Source: Paracoccus onchidii
GTDB lineage: Bacteria; Pseudomonadota; Alphaproteobacteria; Rhodobacterales; Rhodobacteraceae
Direction: 5' to 3'
Assembly: GCF_028294535.1 (NCBI RefSeq)
Contig: NZ_JAQBIE010000012.1
Span: 62,001-126,000 of the forward strand
Length of the DNA stretch: 64,000 nt
Shown here: piece by piece, positions 1 to 8,080 of the stretch
How the letters are laid out: each line of letters begins with the position of its first letter
Numbering within the stretch: position 1 is the stretch's first letter
Translations under genes and position numbers: made by a program
The notes under the pieces: generated by a model
Told to the model about the DNA's origin: nothing
Seen by the model: only the letters and a program-made list of their open reading frames with translations
Databases searched by the model: none

Positions 1-2
1 CC

Positions 3-983
3 GGTTGGAAACCCGAGGATGAAGACGAACGGTTGCGCACGGGCGTGATGATCGGTTCCGGCATCGGCGGTCTGACCAGCATTGCCGAGACAGCCGTCCT
101 GATCAAGGAACGCGGCCCCAAGCGCGTGTCGCCGTTTTTCATTCCGGGCGCCCTTATCAACCTGATTTCCGGTCAGGTTTCCATTCGCTATGGGTTCAAG
201 GGGCCGAACCACGCACCGGTGACGGCCTGTTCGACAGGGGCGCATGCCATCGGCGACGCGGCGCGCCTGATCATGCTGGGTGATGCGGATGTCATGCTGG
301 CAGGGGGCGCGGAATCTCCGATCAGCGAAATCGGCATTGCAGGCTTCAATGCCTGCAAGGCGTTGTCAACCAAGCGCGAAGATGACCCGAGCTCGGCCAG
401 CCGTCCCTATGACCAGGATCGCGACGGATTCGTGATGGGCGAAGGTGCCGGTGTCGTTGTGCTGGAAGAATATGAACATGCCAAGGCCCGTGGCGCCAGG
501 ATATATGCCGAGGTTCTGGGCTATGGCCTGTCAGGCGACGCCTATCACATTACCGCACCCTCGGAAGATGGTGACGGCGGCTATCGGGCAATGCAGGCGG
601 CACTGCGTTCGGCCGGGCTGGATGCGGACAAGATCGATTATATCAACGCGCATGGCACATCGACCATGGCGGATACGATCGAACTGGGCGCGGTTGAACG
701 TCTGATGGGTGAAGCGGCCAAGAATGCCGTGATGTCGTCAACCAAATCCAGTATCGGGCATTTGTTGGGTGCGGCCGGTGCTGTCGAGGCAATTTTCTGC
801 GTTCTGGCGATCCGCGACCAGATTTGCCCGCCTACGATCAATCTCGACAACCCGGCGGTCGAACCCAAGCTGGACCTGGCCGCGAACGCGGCGGTTCGGC
901 GCAAGGTCGATGTGGCCTTGTCCAACAGCTTTGGTTTCGGTGGCACCAATGCAAGTCTGGTGCTTGGGAAGGTCGAGGGATGA
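3..983 (+). CDS. fabF: Beta-ketoacyl-ACP synthase II, 5'-truncated by window edge
   Basis: Condensing enzyme of type II fatty acid synthesis: it joins malonyl-ACP to a growing acyl-ACP in the cytoplasm. The frame is open from the first bases of the window with no stop, so the true start lies upstream; 326 residues are visible of a family of about 415. The Cys-His-His catalytic set can be seen: the nucleophile in VTACSTGAHA, the first His in INAHGTSTMAD and the second in SSIGHLLGAAGAVEA. The C-terminal FGFGGTNASLV motif is also typical of KAS enzymes. The stop overlaps the start of mltG, so the two are probably co-transcribed. Seen: motifs and overlap. Known: fabF-mltG adjacency is common in proteobacteria. 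Confidence 0.95.
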   Translation, partial: GWKPEDEDERLRTGVMIGSGIGGLTSIAETAVLIKERGPKRVSPFFIPGALINLISGQVSIRYGFKGPNHAPVTACSTGAHAIGDAARLIMLGDADVMLAGGAESPISEIGIAGFNACKALSTKREDDPSSASRPYDQDRDGFVMGEGAGVVVLEEYEHAKARGARIYAEVLGYGLSGDAYHITAPSEDGDGGYRAMQAALRSAGLDADKIDYINAHGTSTMADTIELGAVERLMGEAAKNAVMSSTKSSIGHLLGAAGAVEAIFCVLAIRDQICPPTINLDNPAVEPKLDLAANAAVRRKVDVALSNSFGFGGTNASLVLGKVEG

Positions 984-2164
984 TCTGGCGCAATATCGCC
1001 TCGAATTTTTTGACCCTTGCGATTGTTCTGCTGCTGGCGCTGGCCGGTGCGATTGCCTGGGGTAAACACCAGTTCAGCGGACCCGGCCCAAGCGAAGTGG
1101 CCCAATGCGTGCAGATTGCGCCGGGCGCCAGCCTGAACGCTGTCAGTCAACAGCTTGCGGCGCAAGGGGCGGTCTCTAGCGCCTATATCTTTCGGGCGGG
1201 CGCCGATTATCTGGACAAGTCGCGGGACCTGAAATTCGGCAGCTATCTGGTCGAGCCGAATGCAAGCATGAATGACATCGTGAATGTCATTACCGCAGGC
1301 GGGCCATCGACCTGTGGCACGCAGGTCATCCTGCTGGTCGGGGTGCGGGGCAATAATGTGCTGCTGCGCGACATGAACCCCGAAACCGGTGCATTCGAGG
1401 AAATGGCCCGCTTTGATCCGGCATCCGGTGATGAACCCGAAGCGATTGCCGCTGCACAACAGAAGCCCGATGCCCGTATGCGCATCACCGTGGCCGAAGG
1501 CGTGACAAGCTGGCAAATCGCCGAAGCATTGAAACAGGTCGATTTCCTGTCCGGTGACATCGATGATGTACCTGCCGAGGGTAGTCTGGCACCGGATACC
1601 TATGCGGTCGAGAAGGGGGCTGGGCGCGTCGAATTGCTGGCCGAGATGGCCGCGCGCCAGTCAGTGATTCTCGAGCAAGCCTGGGAAGAACGGCCGTTCG
1701 GTTTGCCATATGAAACGCCCGAAGAGGCGCTGATCATGGCATCCATCGTTGAAAAGGAAACCGGGCTGGCACAAGAACGCGCACAGGTCGCAAGTGTCTT
1801 TGTCAATCGACTGGAAGAAGGGATGCGCCTGCAAACCGACCCGACGGTGATCTATGGTGTCACCGAGGGACGGTCGGTGTTGAACCGCGGGTTGCGCCGG
1901 TCCGAGCTTAACCAGCGGACCGCCTATAATACCTATCAGATCGACGGGCTTCCCCCGACGCCGATTGCCAACCCGGGACGCGAGGCGATCAGGGCTGCGT
2001 TGAACCCGGCCGATACCGATTTCCTGTTCTTTGTTGCGGATGGCAGCGGGGGGCACGCCTTTGCCCGGACACTGGATGAGCATAATGCGAATGTCGCGCG
2101 TTGGCGCGAGATCGAGGCGCAGCGCGGTCAGGAAACCAACACCCCGGTTCAGGATGGTGGTTAA
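980..2164 (+). CDS. mltG: Endolytic murein transglycosylase MltG (YceG family)
   Basis: Inner-membrane lytic transglycosylase that cuts nascent peptidoglycan strands and so sets glycan length. The ATG at 980 overlaps the fabF stop by four bases; the open frame goes further upstream but only as a shadow of fabF. The 394-aa product starts with a short cytoplasmic tail and one membrane segment (about residues 9-27). A large periplasmic YceG-like domain follows. The catalytic Glu lies in ASIVEKETG, followed by the conserved RLEEGMRLQTDPTVIYG block and, near the end, the GGHAFARTLDEHN block. Length and motif order match the family. An intrinsic terminator follows about 35 bases after the stop. Confidence 0.93.
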   Translation: MIWRNIASNFLTLAIVLLLALAGAIAWGKHQFSGPGPSEVAQCVQIAPGASLNAVSQQLAAQGAVSSAYIFRAGADYLDKSRDLKFGSYLVEPNASMNDIVNVITAGGPSTCGTQVILLVGVRGNNVLLRDMNPETGAFEEMARFDPASGDEPEAIAAAQQKPDARMRITVAEGVTSWQIAEALKQVDFLSGDIDDVPAEGSLAPDTYAVEKGAGRVELLAEMAARQSVILEQAWEERPFGLPYETPEEALIMASIVEKETGLAQERAQVASVFVNRLEEGMRLQTDPTVIYGVTEGRSVLNRGLRRSELNQRTAYNTYQIDGLPPTPIANPGREAIRAALNPADTDFLFFVADGSGGHAFARTLDEHNANVARWREIEAQRGQETNTPVQDGG

Positions 2165-2197
2165 GGCCGGAACCCGCAGCTTATAGGGTTTGACAAC

Positions 2198-2242
2198 GCC
2201 CGTTCCTCGCCGCAGGCTTCGCGGCAAGGGGCGGGCTTTTTC
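2198..2242 (+). terminator. Intrinsic terminator after fabF-mltG
   Basis: GC-rich arms at 2198-2213 and 2221-2236 pair over about 13 positions with two mismatches around a 7-nt loop and run directly into a T tract (2237-2241). This closes the fabF-mltG transcript. Confidence 0.85.
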
Positions 2243-2292
2243 AATGGCGTAGGCTGCGCCGGCCCGAGCCTCTGGTTACAGGAGGATTCGCG

Positions 2293-2730
2293 ATGAAACT
2301 GTCCGATATGTTTTCCACGCTGGCTGACAATGCACGCATGTTCGAAGAGCGCGCGGCCAAATGGCAGGATGAAATGTCCGCCAAGAATGAGGAAATGACC
2401 GCCAGTGCCCGCAAATGGCAAGAGGCCGCCATGCAGCGTCAGGAAGAAATGAACCAACAGATGCGCGGTTACTTTGAAGAAGCTGGCGACAATGTCCGCA
2501 ACCAGTGGCAGACCATGCAAAGCGCATGGGAAGAACAGTTCCAGCGCATGCAGGAAAAGGGCGAAGAAATGCGCGAGGCGGCCCGGAAAAGCGGCCATTT
2601 CCCCGATTGGGCCGAGGCTTATGCCGCCCAGATGGTCGCTTTCGCACAAAAGATGCAGGATGAAGCGTCAAACGCGATCGCCGCTGCAACCGAAGCGCGC
2701 GCTAAGGACAACTCCAACCGCAAGGCATGA
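2293..2730 (+). CDS. Small coiled-coil protein of unknown function
   Basis: A 145-residue hydrophilic protein with an AGGAGG ribosome binding site (2279-2284) eight bases before the ATG. No family was recognised. Almost the whole chain is predicted by eye to be helical and heptad-like, very rich in Glu, Gln, Met, Arg and Lys and in Trp/Met at spaced positions (for example MSAKNEEMTASARKWQEA). There is no signal peptide or membrane segment. It sits between the mltG terminator and the GTA leader, so it is probably a single-gene unit. Coding character is supported by the clean RBS, the ordinary codon use and the length. It may be a cytoplasmic scaffold-type or phasin-like protein, but that is only inference. 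Confidence 0.7.
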   Translation: MKLSDMFSTLADNARMFEERAAKWQDEMSAKNEEMTASARKWQEAAMQRQEEMNQQMRGYFEEAGDNVRNQWQTMQSAWEEQFQRMQEKGEEMREAARKSGHFPDWAEAYAAQMVAFAQKMQDEASNAIAAATEARAKDNSNRKA

Positions 2731-2782
2731 TGGATTCGCGCCCGTTGCGATTCTTGTAGCGGGCGATTCCAATCATTTTCGT

Positions 2783-2830
2783 CAATGCAACGCAGGGTGT
2801 TGCATTGCGTTCGCAACAGATGCGCAACGC
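2783..2830 (+). promoter_or_regulatory. Cluster of inverted repeats upstream of the GTA operon
   Basis: A perfect 9-bp inverted repeat (CAATGCAAC at 2783-2791, GTTGCATTG at 2799-2807) is followed at once by TTGCG/CGCAA arms (2805-2809, 2812-2816) and another GCGCAACGC copy. The GCAAC core recurs in both orientations within 48 bp. The stretch lies about 200 bp before the first GTA gene, where activator sites are expected. The sequence is seen; a role as an operator for a GTA regulator (for example GafA) or for a global regulator is inference. Confidence 0.5.
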
Positions 2831-2945
2831 GTAAGCTACTGAAGAATAATTATAAACCCTTCAAGTCATTCGCTCATTGGTTGAAGTTATTGACTTTGAG
2901 AACGCCCCTGGGTAGAAAGTTTACATGCTGGGAGAAGTGGGCAAG

Positions 2946-2976
2946 CGGCCAGGGGGAAACCCCGAGGCCGTTTTTT
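2946..2976 (+). terminator. Intrinsic terminator in the leader of the GTA operon
   Basis: Arms CGGCC-A-GGGG and CCCC-GA-GGCCG (2946-2969) close on a GAAA-type loop and are followed by TTTTTT (2971-2976). It stands about 45 bp before the g1 start and downstream of the repeat cluster and the likely promoter region (a TTGACT-like hexamer near 2890). It looks like a leader attenuator rather than the end of the small gene at 2293-2730, whose stop is over 200 bp away. Confidence 0.75.
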
Positions 2977-3021
2977 CATTTCTCGGCTCGTGCGGACAGG
3001 ACACGAGGCGGGACGGCTTGC

Positions 3022-3441
3022 ATGAACGATATGGAATGGTGCGGAATCCAGGATTCCGAACGAGGACCGTTGTCGAATGGGGGCAGCGGCAATCGCTCTG
3101 ACAACCAATTGGGGGACGCGCGGCAGGAATGCAGCCCTGAAGAGGCAATTTCCGTCGTGGAGGGACTTTTCTGGTCCTATATCCGGGACCTGAGACGACA
3201 TGAGGCGGCGCTGGAGGCGCGAGAGCGTGGCGCCGTGGATCCAGCAGAACTGAAAGAGGCTATGCACAGCGCAAAGGTCGTCCGCGAGGCGGTCCATCTG
3301 TTGCTGTCGGAAAGGAACAAGGTTGACAAACTTCGCAAGGATATCACCGGCGGGGTCGGAGGAGGTAGCCTCGACCTTGACTCGGCAAGAGATGAAATCG
3401 GGCGCCGCCTGGCTTGCCTCCGCCGCGCCCAGGGAGGTTGA
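3022..3441 (+). CDS. GTA protein g1, small terminase-like
   Basis: First gene of the gene transfer agent cluster. In RcGTA the g1 product acts as the small terminase subunit that helps TerL package host DNA. The ATG at 3022 gives 139 aa. The conserved part is the all-helical segment from about residue 38 (PEEAISVVEGLFWSYI) through KVVREAVHLLLSERNK, which suits a DNA-binding/oligomerising helical protein. The first 35 residues look poorly conserved and have no strong RBS, so a later start is possible. The frame is open further upstream to 2785 but that part crosses the leader terminator and is rejected. The stop overlaps terL by 50 bases. Confidence 0.75.
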   Translation: MNDMEWCGIQDSERGPLSNGGSGNRSDNQLGDARQECSPEEAISVVEGLFWSYIRDLRRHEAALEARERGAVDPAELKEAMHSAKVVREAVHLLLSERNKVDKLRKDITGGVGGGSLDLDSARDEIGRRLACLRRAQGG

Positions 3442-4738
3442 TGCCTTTCTGGAAGGGCTGAGCGACAATGCCCTGACGGCACTGCCCTGGCTGTTCGAGT
3501 TCTGGGCATTGCCGCATCAGTTACCGCCAGAGGGCGATTGGAAAAGCTGGGTGATCATGGGCGGGCGCGGTGCGGGAAAGACCCGTGCCGGATCGGAATG
3601 GGTGCGAAAGCTGGTCGAGGGGCCGACTGCAGCCGCGCCCGGAAAATGCCATCGGGTCGCCCTGGTCGGGGAAACCTTTGATCAGGCCCGTGAGGTGATG
3701 ATCATGGGAGAGAGCGGCATCCTTGCCTGTTCACCCCCCGACCGCCGCCCGGTCTGGGAGGCGGGGCGGCGCAGGCTGGTCTGGGCGAACGGCGCCACCG
3801 CAACGGTGTATTCCGCCCACGAGCCCGAGGCATTGCGCGGCCCGCAATTCGATGCGGCATGGGTGGATGAGCTGGCCAAGTGGAAGAAAGCCGAGGAAAC
3901 CTGGGATATGCTGCAATTCGCGCTGCGTCTTGGGGCGCATCCGCAGCAGGTGATTACGACAACGCCTCGCAATGTCGGGGTGTTGAAGCGCATTCTGCGC
4001 AATGCCTCGACAGTGACGACCCATGCCCCCACCGATGCCAACAGGGCCTATCTTGCCGAGAGCTTTTTGGCCGAAGTGCAATCACGCTATGGGGGCACGC
4101 GGTTGGGGCGCCAAGAGTTGGACGGAGTCTTGCTGGACGATGTGGAGGGGGCGCTTTGGGCCACCGGCACGTTGGAACAATGTCGCGTCGAGCGGCTGCC
4201 CGAGCTTTCCCGGATTGTTGTCGCCGTGGACCCGGCAGTCACGGCATGCAAGGCCAGCGATGAATGCGGTATTGTCGTGGCTGGTGTCGTCACCCGAGGA
4301 GAGCCGCAGGATTGGCGGGCCTATGTTCTGGAAGATGCAAGCGTTCGTGGCGGGCCAGTGGAATGGGCGCGTGCGGCGATTGCGGCGATGGAACGCCACG
4401 GCGCCGAACGTTTGGTTGCCGAGGTGAATCAGGGGGGCGATCTGGTCGAAAGTGTCATTCGCCAGGTTGATCCGCTTGTTCCGTTCAAGGGGCTGCGTGC
4501 GTCGCGCGGAAAAGGGATGCGGGCCGAGCCCGTGGCGGCGCTGTATGAGCAGGGTCGCGTCAAGCACCTGCTGTCTGGAAACCTTGGAACCCTGGAGGAT
4601 CAGATGTGCCAGATGTCGGTTCGGGGCTTTGAGGGGCGGGGCAGTCCGGATCGGTTGGACGCGTTGGTCTGGGCGTTGCACGAGTTGATGATCGAACCCG
4701 CCTCGGGATGGCGAAGGCCGCAGATGCGACGGTTGTGA
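3392..4738 (+). CDS. terL: GTA terminase large subunit (g2, TerL)
   Basis: Packaging motor: an ATPase that translocates DNA into the prohead joined to an RNase H-like nuclease that cuts it. Product 448 aa, the normal size. The Walker A loop GGRGAGKT lies near residues 57-64 and the Walker B acidic pair in AAWVDELAKW. The nuclease domain begins around IVVAVDPAV with further acidic positions downstream (EVNQGGD, SPDRLDALVWAL). The ATG at 3392 lies inside g1; an upstream TTG at 3323 is possible but gives an unusual N-terminal extension. In GTAs this enzyme packages headful-sized random host DNA fragments. A terminator follows before the portal gene. Confidence 0.93.
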   Translation: MKSGAAWLASAAPREVDAFLEGLSDNALTALPWLFEFWALPHQLPPEGDWKSWVIMGGRGAGKTRAGSEWVRKLVEGPTAAAPGKCHRVALVGETFDQAREVMIMGESGILACSPPDRRPVWEAGRRRLVWANGATATVYSAHEPEALRGPQFDAAWVDELAKWKKAEETWDMLQFALRLGAHPQQVITTTPRNVGVLKRILRNASTVTTHAPTDANRAYLAESFLAEVQSRYGGTRLGRQELDGVLLDDVEGALWATGTLEQCRVERLPELSRIVVAVDPAVTACKASDECGIVVAGVVTRGEPQDWRAYVLEDASVRGGPVEWARAAIAAMERHGAERLVAEVNQGGDLVESVIRQVDPLVPFKGLRASRGKGMRAEPVAALYEQGRVKHLLSGNLGTLEDQMCQMSVRGFEGRGSPDRLDALVWALHELMIEPASGWRRPQMRRL

Positions 4739-4780
4739 TGCCGGCGCCAGCAGATTGCAGATGACAAGACAGTTCCAGGA

Positions 4781-4804
4781 GGCCGCCATCGGGGCGGCCT
4801 TTTT
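4781..4804 (+). terminator. Intrinsic terminator between GTA g2 and g3
   Basis: A perfect 7-bp stem (GGCCGCC 4781-4787, GGCGGCC 4793-4799) with a 5-nt loop runs into TTTTT (4800-4804). It lies in the 89-bp gap between terL and the portal gene, inside what is otherwise one tightly packed operon, so g3 and later genes need read-through, antitermination or an internal promoter. Confidence 0.85.
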
Positions 4805-4827
4805 CATGGCTGAATATGGAGGCGAGA

Positions 4828-6012
4828 ATGGCGTTGCGATTGTTTTCGCGGGAGCAGAAACCTGCTTCTGCGCCAGAAGAAAAGGCCAGTGCCACCGGCC
4901 GCGTGGTGGCATTTGCAACCGGTTCGGGGCGGGCGGTCTGGTCCGCGCGCGACAGTAACAGCCTGACGCGGGGGGGCTTTGTCGGCAATCCGGTCGGATT
5001 TCGGTCGGTCAAGTTGATCGCCGAGGCCGCGGCCGCAGTTCCGCTTGTCTGCGAGGATACGGACCGCCGATACGAGAGCCATCCGGTTATCGACCTGTTG
5101 CGCCGTCCGAATGCCGGGCAGGGACGTGCCGAGCTTTTCGAAAGTTTGTTCGGGCAATTGCTGTTGTCGGGCAACGCTTATGTCGAAGCGGTTGGCATCA
5201 CCGGCGAGGGTCTGCCCGAAGAGATGCATATCTTGCGGTCTGACCGGATGAGTATCGTTCCCGGTGCGGATGGCTGGCCTGTTGCCTTTGAATATGCCGT
5301 CGGTGGCCGCAAACATCGTTTCGACATGACGGGTCGCCCTGATCCGATTTGCCACATCAAGAGCTTTCATCCCCAGGACGATCATTACGGCTTGTCGCCG
5401 ATGCAGGCCGCCGCAGTGGCAATGGACGTGCATAACAGCGCGTCGGCATGGTCAAAAGCATTGCTGGACAACGCGGCCCGTCCGTCCGGGGCGATTGTCT
5501 ATAAAGGGGTTGATGGTCAGGGGGTTCTTAGTCCCGAGCAGTATGATCGATTGGTCGGCGAAATCGAGATGAACCATCAGGGCGCCCGCAACGCAGGTCG
5601 TCCGATGTTGCTGGAAGGTGGTTTGGACTGGAAGCCGATGGGGTTCAGCCCCAGCGACATGGAGTTCCACGAGACCAAGATCAGTGCCGCCCGCGAGATC
5701 GCGCAGGCATTCGGCGTCCCCCCCATGCTGTTGGGTATTCCCGGCGATGCGACCTATGCCAACTATGCCGAGGCCCATCGCGCCTTCTATCGCCTGACTG
5801 TCCTGCCTTTGGCAACGCGGGTGAGTGCGGCCGTGGCTTGGTGGTTGTCTGAACATCTTGGTGCCGAGATCGCGCTGCGCCCTGATCCGGACCGGATTCC
5901 GGCGCTGGCGGCGGAACGGGATCAGCAATGGGCGCGCATCAGCGCCGCGACATTCCTGAGCGATGCCGAAAAACGGACGCTGTTGGGCCTGCCGCCACTG
6001 AGCGATGGGTGA
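4828..6012 (+). CDS. GTA portal protein (g3, HK97 family)
   Basis: Forms the dodecameric ring at the single head vertex through which DNA enters and to which the tail joins. The ATG at 4828 is preferred over the one at 4816 because GGAGGCG (4818-4824) then serves as the RBS. Product 394 aa, typical of phage HK97-type portals. Conserved blocks are visible: GFRSVKLIAEAAAAVPL, the LLRRPNAGQ wing segment, the LSGNAYVEAV region, ICHIKSFHP followed by YGLSPMQAA, and the clip/stem region ending in GVPPMLLGIPGDATYANYAE. It follows a terminator and overlaps g3.5 by eight bases, suggesting translational coupling. Confidence 0.93.
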   Translation: MALRLFSREQKPASAPEEKASATGRVVAFATGSGRAVWSARDSNSLTRGGFVGNPVGFRSVKLIAEAAAAVPLVCEDTDRRYESHPVIDLLRRPNAGQGRAELFESLFGQLLLSGNAYVEAVGITGEGLPEEMHILRSDRMSIVPGADGWPVAFEYAVGGRKHRFDMTGRPDPICHIKSFHPQDDHYGLSPMQAAAVAMDVHNSASAWSKALLDNAARPSGAIVYKGVDGQGVLSPEQYDRLVGEIEMNHQGARNAGRPMLLEGGLDWKPMGFSPSDMEFHETKISAAREIAQAFGVPPMLLGIPGDATYANYAEAHRAFYRLTVLPLATRVSAAVAWWLSEHLGAEIALRPDPDRIPALAAERDQQWARISAATFLSDAEKRTLLGLPPLSDG

Positions 6013-6247
6013 GGTGATGGAAGGGTCGCGCTTTGTCAAGGAAAACGCCTGGCACGACCAGCGTTTCGAAGCGCAAGAGCGCATCATGGCACTGCAGTTT
6101 GGCAGCATGGAAAAGCGGCTGGAGCGCATCGAGGCATTGATCGAAGGGCTGGAGCGAAGGTTGTGGATGACCGTCTATGGCGTGGTCGCCGTCATCCTGA
6201 CACAGGCGCTGCAGGGGATACTCGATTTTGCGCCGAAAGGAGGATGA
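6005..6247 (+). CDS. GTA protein g3.5, small membrane-anchored helical protein
   Basis: An 80-residue protein placed exactly where RcGTA has g3.5, between portal and protease. The N-terminal two thirds are a charged helix (KENAWHDQRFEAQERIMA then MEKRLERIEALIEGLERR) and a single membrane-like segment follows (MTVYGVVAVILTQALQGIL). The start lies inside the portal gene and the end is 4 bp before g4. The exact role in particle assembly is not known to me; the coiled coil plus one membrane segment would fit a membrane-tethered assembly factor. Confidence rests on position and coding continuity, not on a catalytic motif. Confidence 0.8.
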   Translation: MGEVMEGSRFVKENAWHDQRFEAQERIMALQFGSMEKRLERIEALIEGLERRLWMTVYGVVAVILTQALQGILDFAPKGG

Positions 6248-6251
6248 GGGA

Positions 6252-6782
6252 ATGACACCGGGACTGGAAGTGAAATTTGCCGGCGGGGTGCCGACCCTGA
6301 CGGATGGTCATGTGATCGAAGGCTATGCCAGCCTGTTCGGCCTGACCGACCAGGGCGGGGATGCGGTTCTTGCCGGTGCCTTCGTGAACAGTTTGCGCAA
6401 ACTGTCCACGAAAGGTGACAAGGTGCGGATGCTTTGGCAACACGACCCCGCCCGACCGATCGGCGTTTGGGACGAGGTTCGCGAGGATGAAAAAGGCCTG
6501 TGGGTCAAGGGGCGGCTACTGCCTGATGTCGAACAGGCCCGTGAGGCAGCCGCCTTGCTGACGGCGGGTGCTATCGATGGTTTGTCGATCGGATATCGCA
6601 CCATTCGCGCACAACGGGATGAAAAAGGCCGGCGCGTATTGGCCGAAGTCGAGCTGTGGGAGGTGTCTCTGGTGACATTTCCAATGCTGCCCGAGGCCAA
6701 GGTCGGACGCAAGGACGCGGATGATCTGCGCGAGATTGCAAACCTGTTTTCCGCCGCAACAGACGCCTTGCGCACTGGATGA
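6252..6782 (+). CDS. GTA prohead protease (g4, HK97 U35 family)
   Basis: Serine protease that matures the prohead, trimming the capsid protein's N-terminal region. The ATG at 6252 has AAAGGAGG (6238-6245) close upstream; the open frame extends to 6228 without RBS support. Product 176 aa, normal for the family. The fold is recognised from VIEGYASLFG, the catalytic-His region VRMLWQHDPARPIG, the strand LWVKGRLL, and the Ser region IDGLSIGYRT followed by the AEVELWEVSLVTFPM block. It is followed by a 134-bp spacer packed with hairpins before the capsid gene. Confidence 0.93.
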   Translation: MTPGLEVKFAGGVPTLTDGHVIEGYASLFGLTDQGGDAVLAGAFVNSLRKLSTKGDKVRMLWQHDPARPIGVWDEVREDEKGLWVKGRLLPDVEQAREAAALLTAGAIDGLSIGYRTIRAQRDEKGRRVLAEVELWEVSLVTFPMLPEAKVGRKDADDLREIANLFSAATDALRTG

Positions 6783-6785
6783 TGC

Positions 6786-6874
6786 TCGCCGGTCATCACC
6801 GGCGACAAACGGGAATTTCGGTGTGGGGAACGGCACCGAAATCTGCCCGGATCCCCGACAGTGCGGGATCCGGG
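6786..6874 (+). other. Three perfect hairpins in the g4-g5 spacer
   Basis: Three separate perfect stem-loops follow one another: 8 bp with a CATC tetraloop (6786-6805), 9 bp with a 10-nt loop (6815-6842) and 10 bp with a 9-nt loop (6846-6874). None is followed by a T tract, so they are not intrinsic terminators. They end about 40 bp before the capsid start. Such structures can stabilise or process a downstream mRNA segment; that role is inferred. Confidence 0.8.
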
Positions 6875-6916
6875 TCTGGGGCTGGCTAGCCCACTTATCG
6901 CGATGAGGAGAAGACC

Positions 6917-8080
6917 ATGACCGAGGTGAAATCCACGGGCGGGACGGACATGTCCGTTGATCTTAAAGGGGCCATGAGCGGGTTCGTAAGTGAACTCAAG
7001 GGGTTCCGCGAAGACATTCACAACAAACTGCAAGAACAGGAAGAACGCATGAACATTCTTGATCGCAAAACCGCCCTTCGTGGCCGCGCCCCGCTTTCGA
7101 CGACGGCGGACACCGAACTGCCGCATCAGAAGGCGTTCAACGCCTATTTGCGCAGCGGTGACGATGATGGCCTGCGCGGCCTGACAATCGAGGAAAAGGG
7201 CCTGACGGTCGCCAGTGACGGGGGGTTCCTGGCCGCACCGCAGGTTGCAGAGACGGTCCAGAATTCGTTGCGCAACAGTGCCTCGTTGCGGTCGTTGGCC
7301 AATGTCGTGATGGTCGAATCCTCGTCATATGAAGTGCTGATCGACAAGGGCGATATCGGCGCAGGTTGGGCGACCGAAGCCGATGCAACCGAGACCGGCT
7401 CGGGCGGGATCGAGCGGATTTCGATCCCGGTTCATGAGCTATCGGCAATGCCGAAGGCAAGTCAGCGTTTGCTGGACGATGCTGCTTTCGATGTTGAAGC
7501 CTGGCTGGCCGAACGCATCGCCGACAAGTTCGCCCGTTCGGAAGCCGCCGCGTTCATCAATGGCGATGGGGTCGCAAAACCGCGTGGCATTCTGACCTAT
7601 CCGATCGCGCCCAATGGCAGCGAGACCGACGGTCAGATCGGCACTTTGGTGACCGGTGCGCTGGGCGGATTTTCCAGCGAGGCCCCGGGTGATGCGCTGA
7701 TCGATCTGATCTATGCGCTGGATGCCGAATATCGTGCGAATGCCAGCTTCGTCATGAACTCGAAAACGGCGGCACAGGTTCGCAAGATGAAGGATGCGGA
7801 AGGGCGGTTCCTGTGGACCGACGCGCTGTCCTCGGCGCAAACGCCGCAATTGCTGGGCTATCCGGTGATGATCAGCGAAGACATGCCCGACACGGATATC
7901 GAAACGCTTTCGGTGGCGTTCGGCGACTTTCGGGCCGCCTACACGATCGTTGAGCGTCCCGATCTGCGGGTTCTGCGCGATCCCTTCAGCGCCAAGCCGC
8001 ATGTGTTGTTTTACGCCACCAAGCGTGTCGGTGGCTGCATCACCGACTTTCGTGCCGTCAAGCTGCTGCAGTTCGCCTGA
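6917..8080 (+). CDS. GTA major capsid protein (g5, HK97 fold)
   Basis: Main shell protein of the GTA head. The 387-aa product starts at an ATG with GAGGAGA just upstream. Residues 1-55 are a charged helical scaffold-like delta domain (MSVDLKGAMSGFVSELKG, IHNKLQEQEERMNIL), which the g4 protease is expected to remove. The HK97 fold then shows in the N-arm/E-loop region (TVASDGGFLAAPQVAE), the spine helix and the C-terminal ERPDLRVLRDPFSAKPHVLF strand. RcGTA capsid also has this layout. The gene is framed by three hairpins on each side, which may give it a more stable transcript than its neighbours. Confidence 0.94.
   Translation: MTEVKSTGGTDMSVDLKGAMSGFVSELKGFREDIHNKLQEQEERMNILDRKTALRGRAPLSTTADTELPHQKAFNAYLRSGDDDGLRGLTIEEKGLTVASDGGFLAAPQVAETVQNSLRNSASLRSLANVVMVESSSYEVLIDKGDIGAGWATEADATETGSGGIERISIPVHELSAMPKASQRLLDDAAFDVEAWLAERIADKFARSEAAAFINGDGVAKPRGILTYPIAPNGSETDGQIGTLVTGALGGFSSEAPGDALIDLIYALDAEYRANASFVMNSKTAAQVRKMKDAEGRFLWTDALSSAQTPQLLGYPVMISEDMPDTDIETLSVAFGDFRAAYTIVERPDLRVLRDPFSAKPHVLFYATKRVGGCITDFRAVKLLQFA

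Noticed and set aside
2785-3021. N-terminal extension of GTA g1 in an open frame from 2785
   Set aside because: It would cross the leader inverted repeats and the terminator at 2946-2976, lacks an RBS and has no phage-like sequence; the ATG at 3022 is preferred.
4082-4918. 278-codon minus-strand frame opposite terL
   Set aside because: Antisense shadow of TerL and the g2-g3 spacer; it has no RBS, no family pattern and His/Pro/Arg-rich composition typical of complementary frames.
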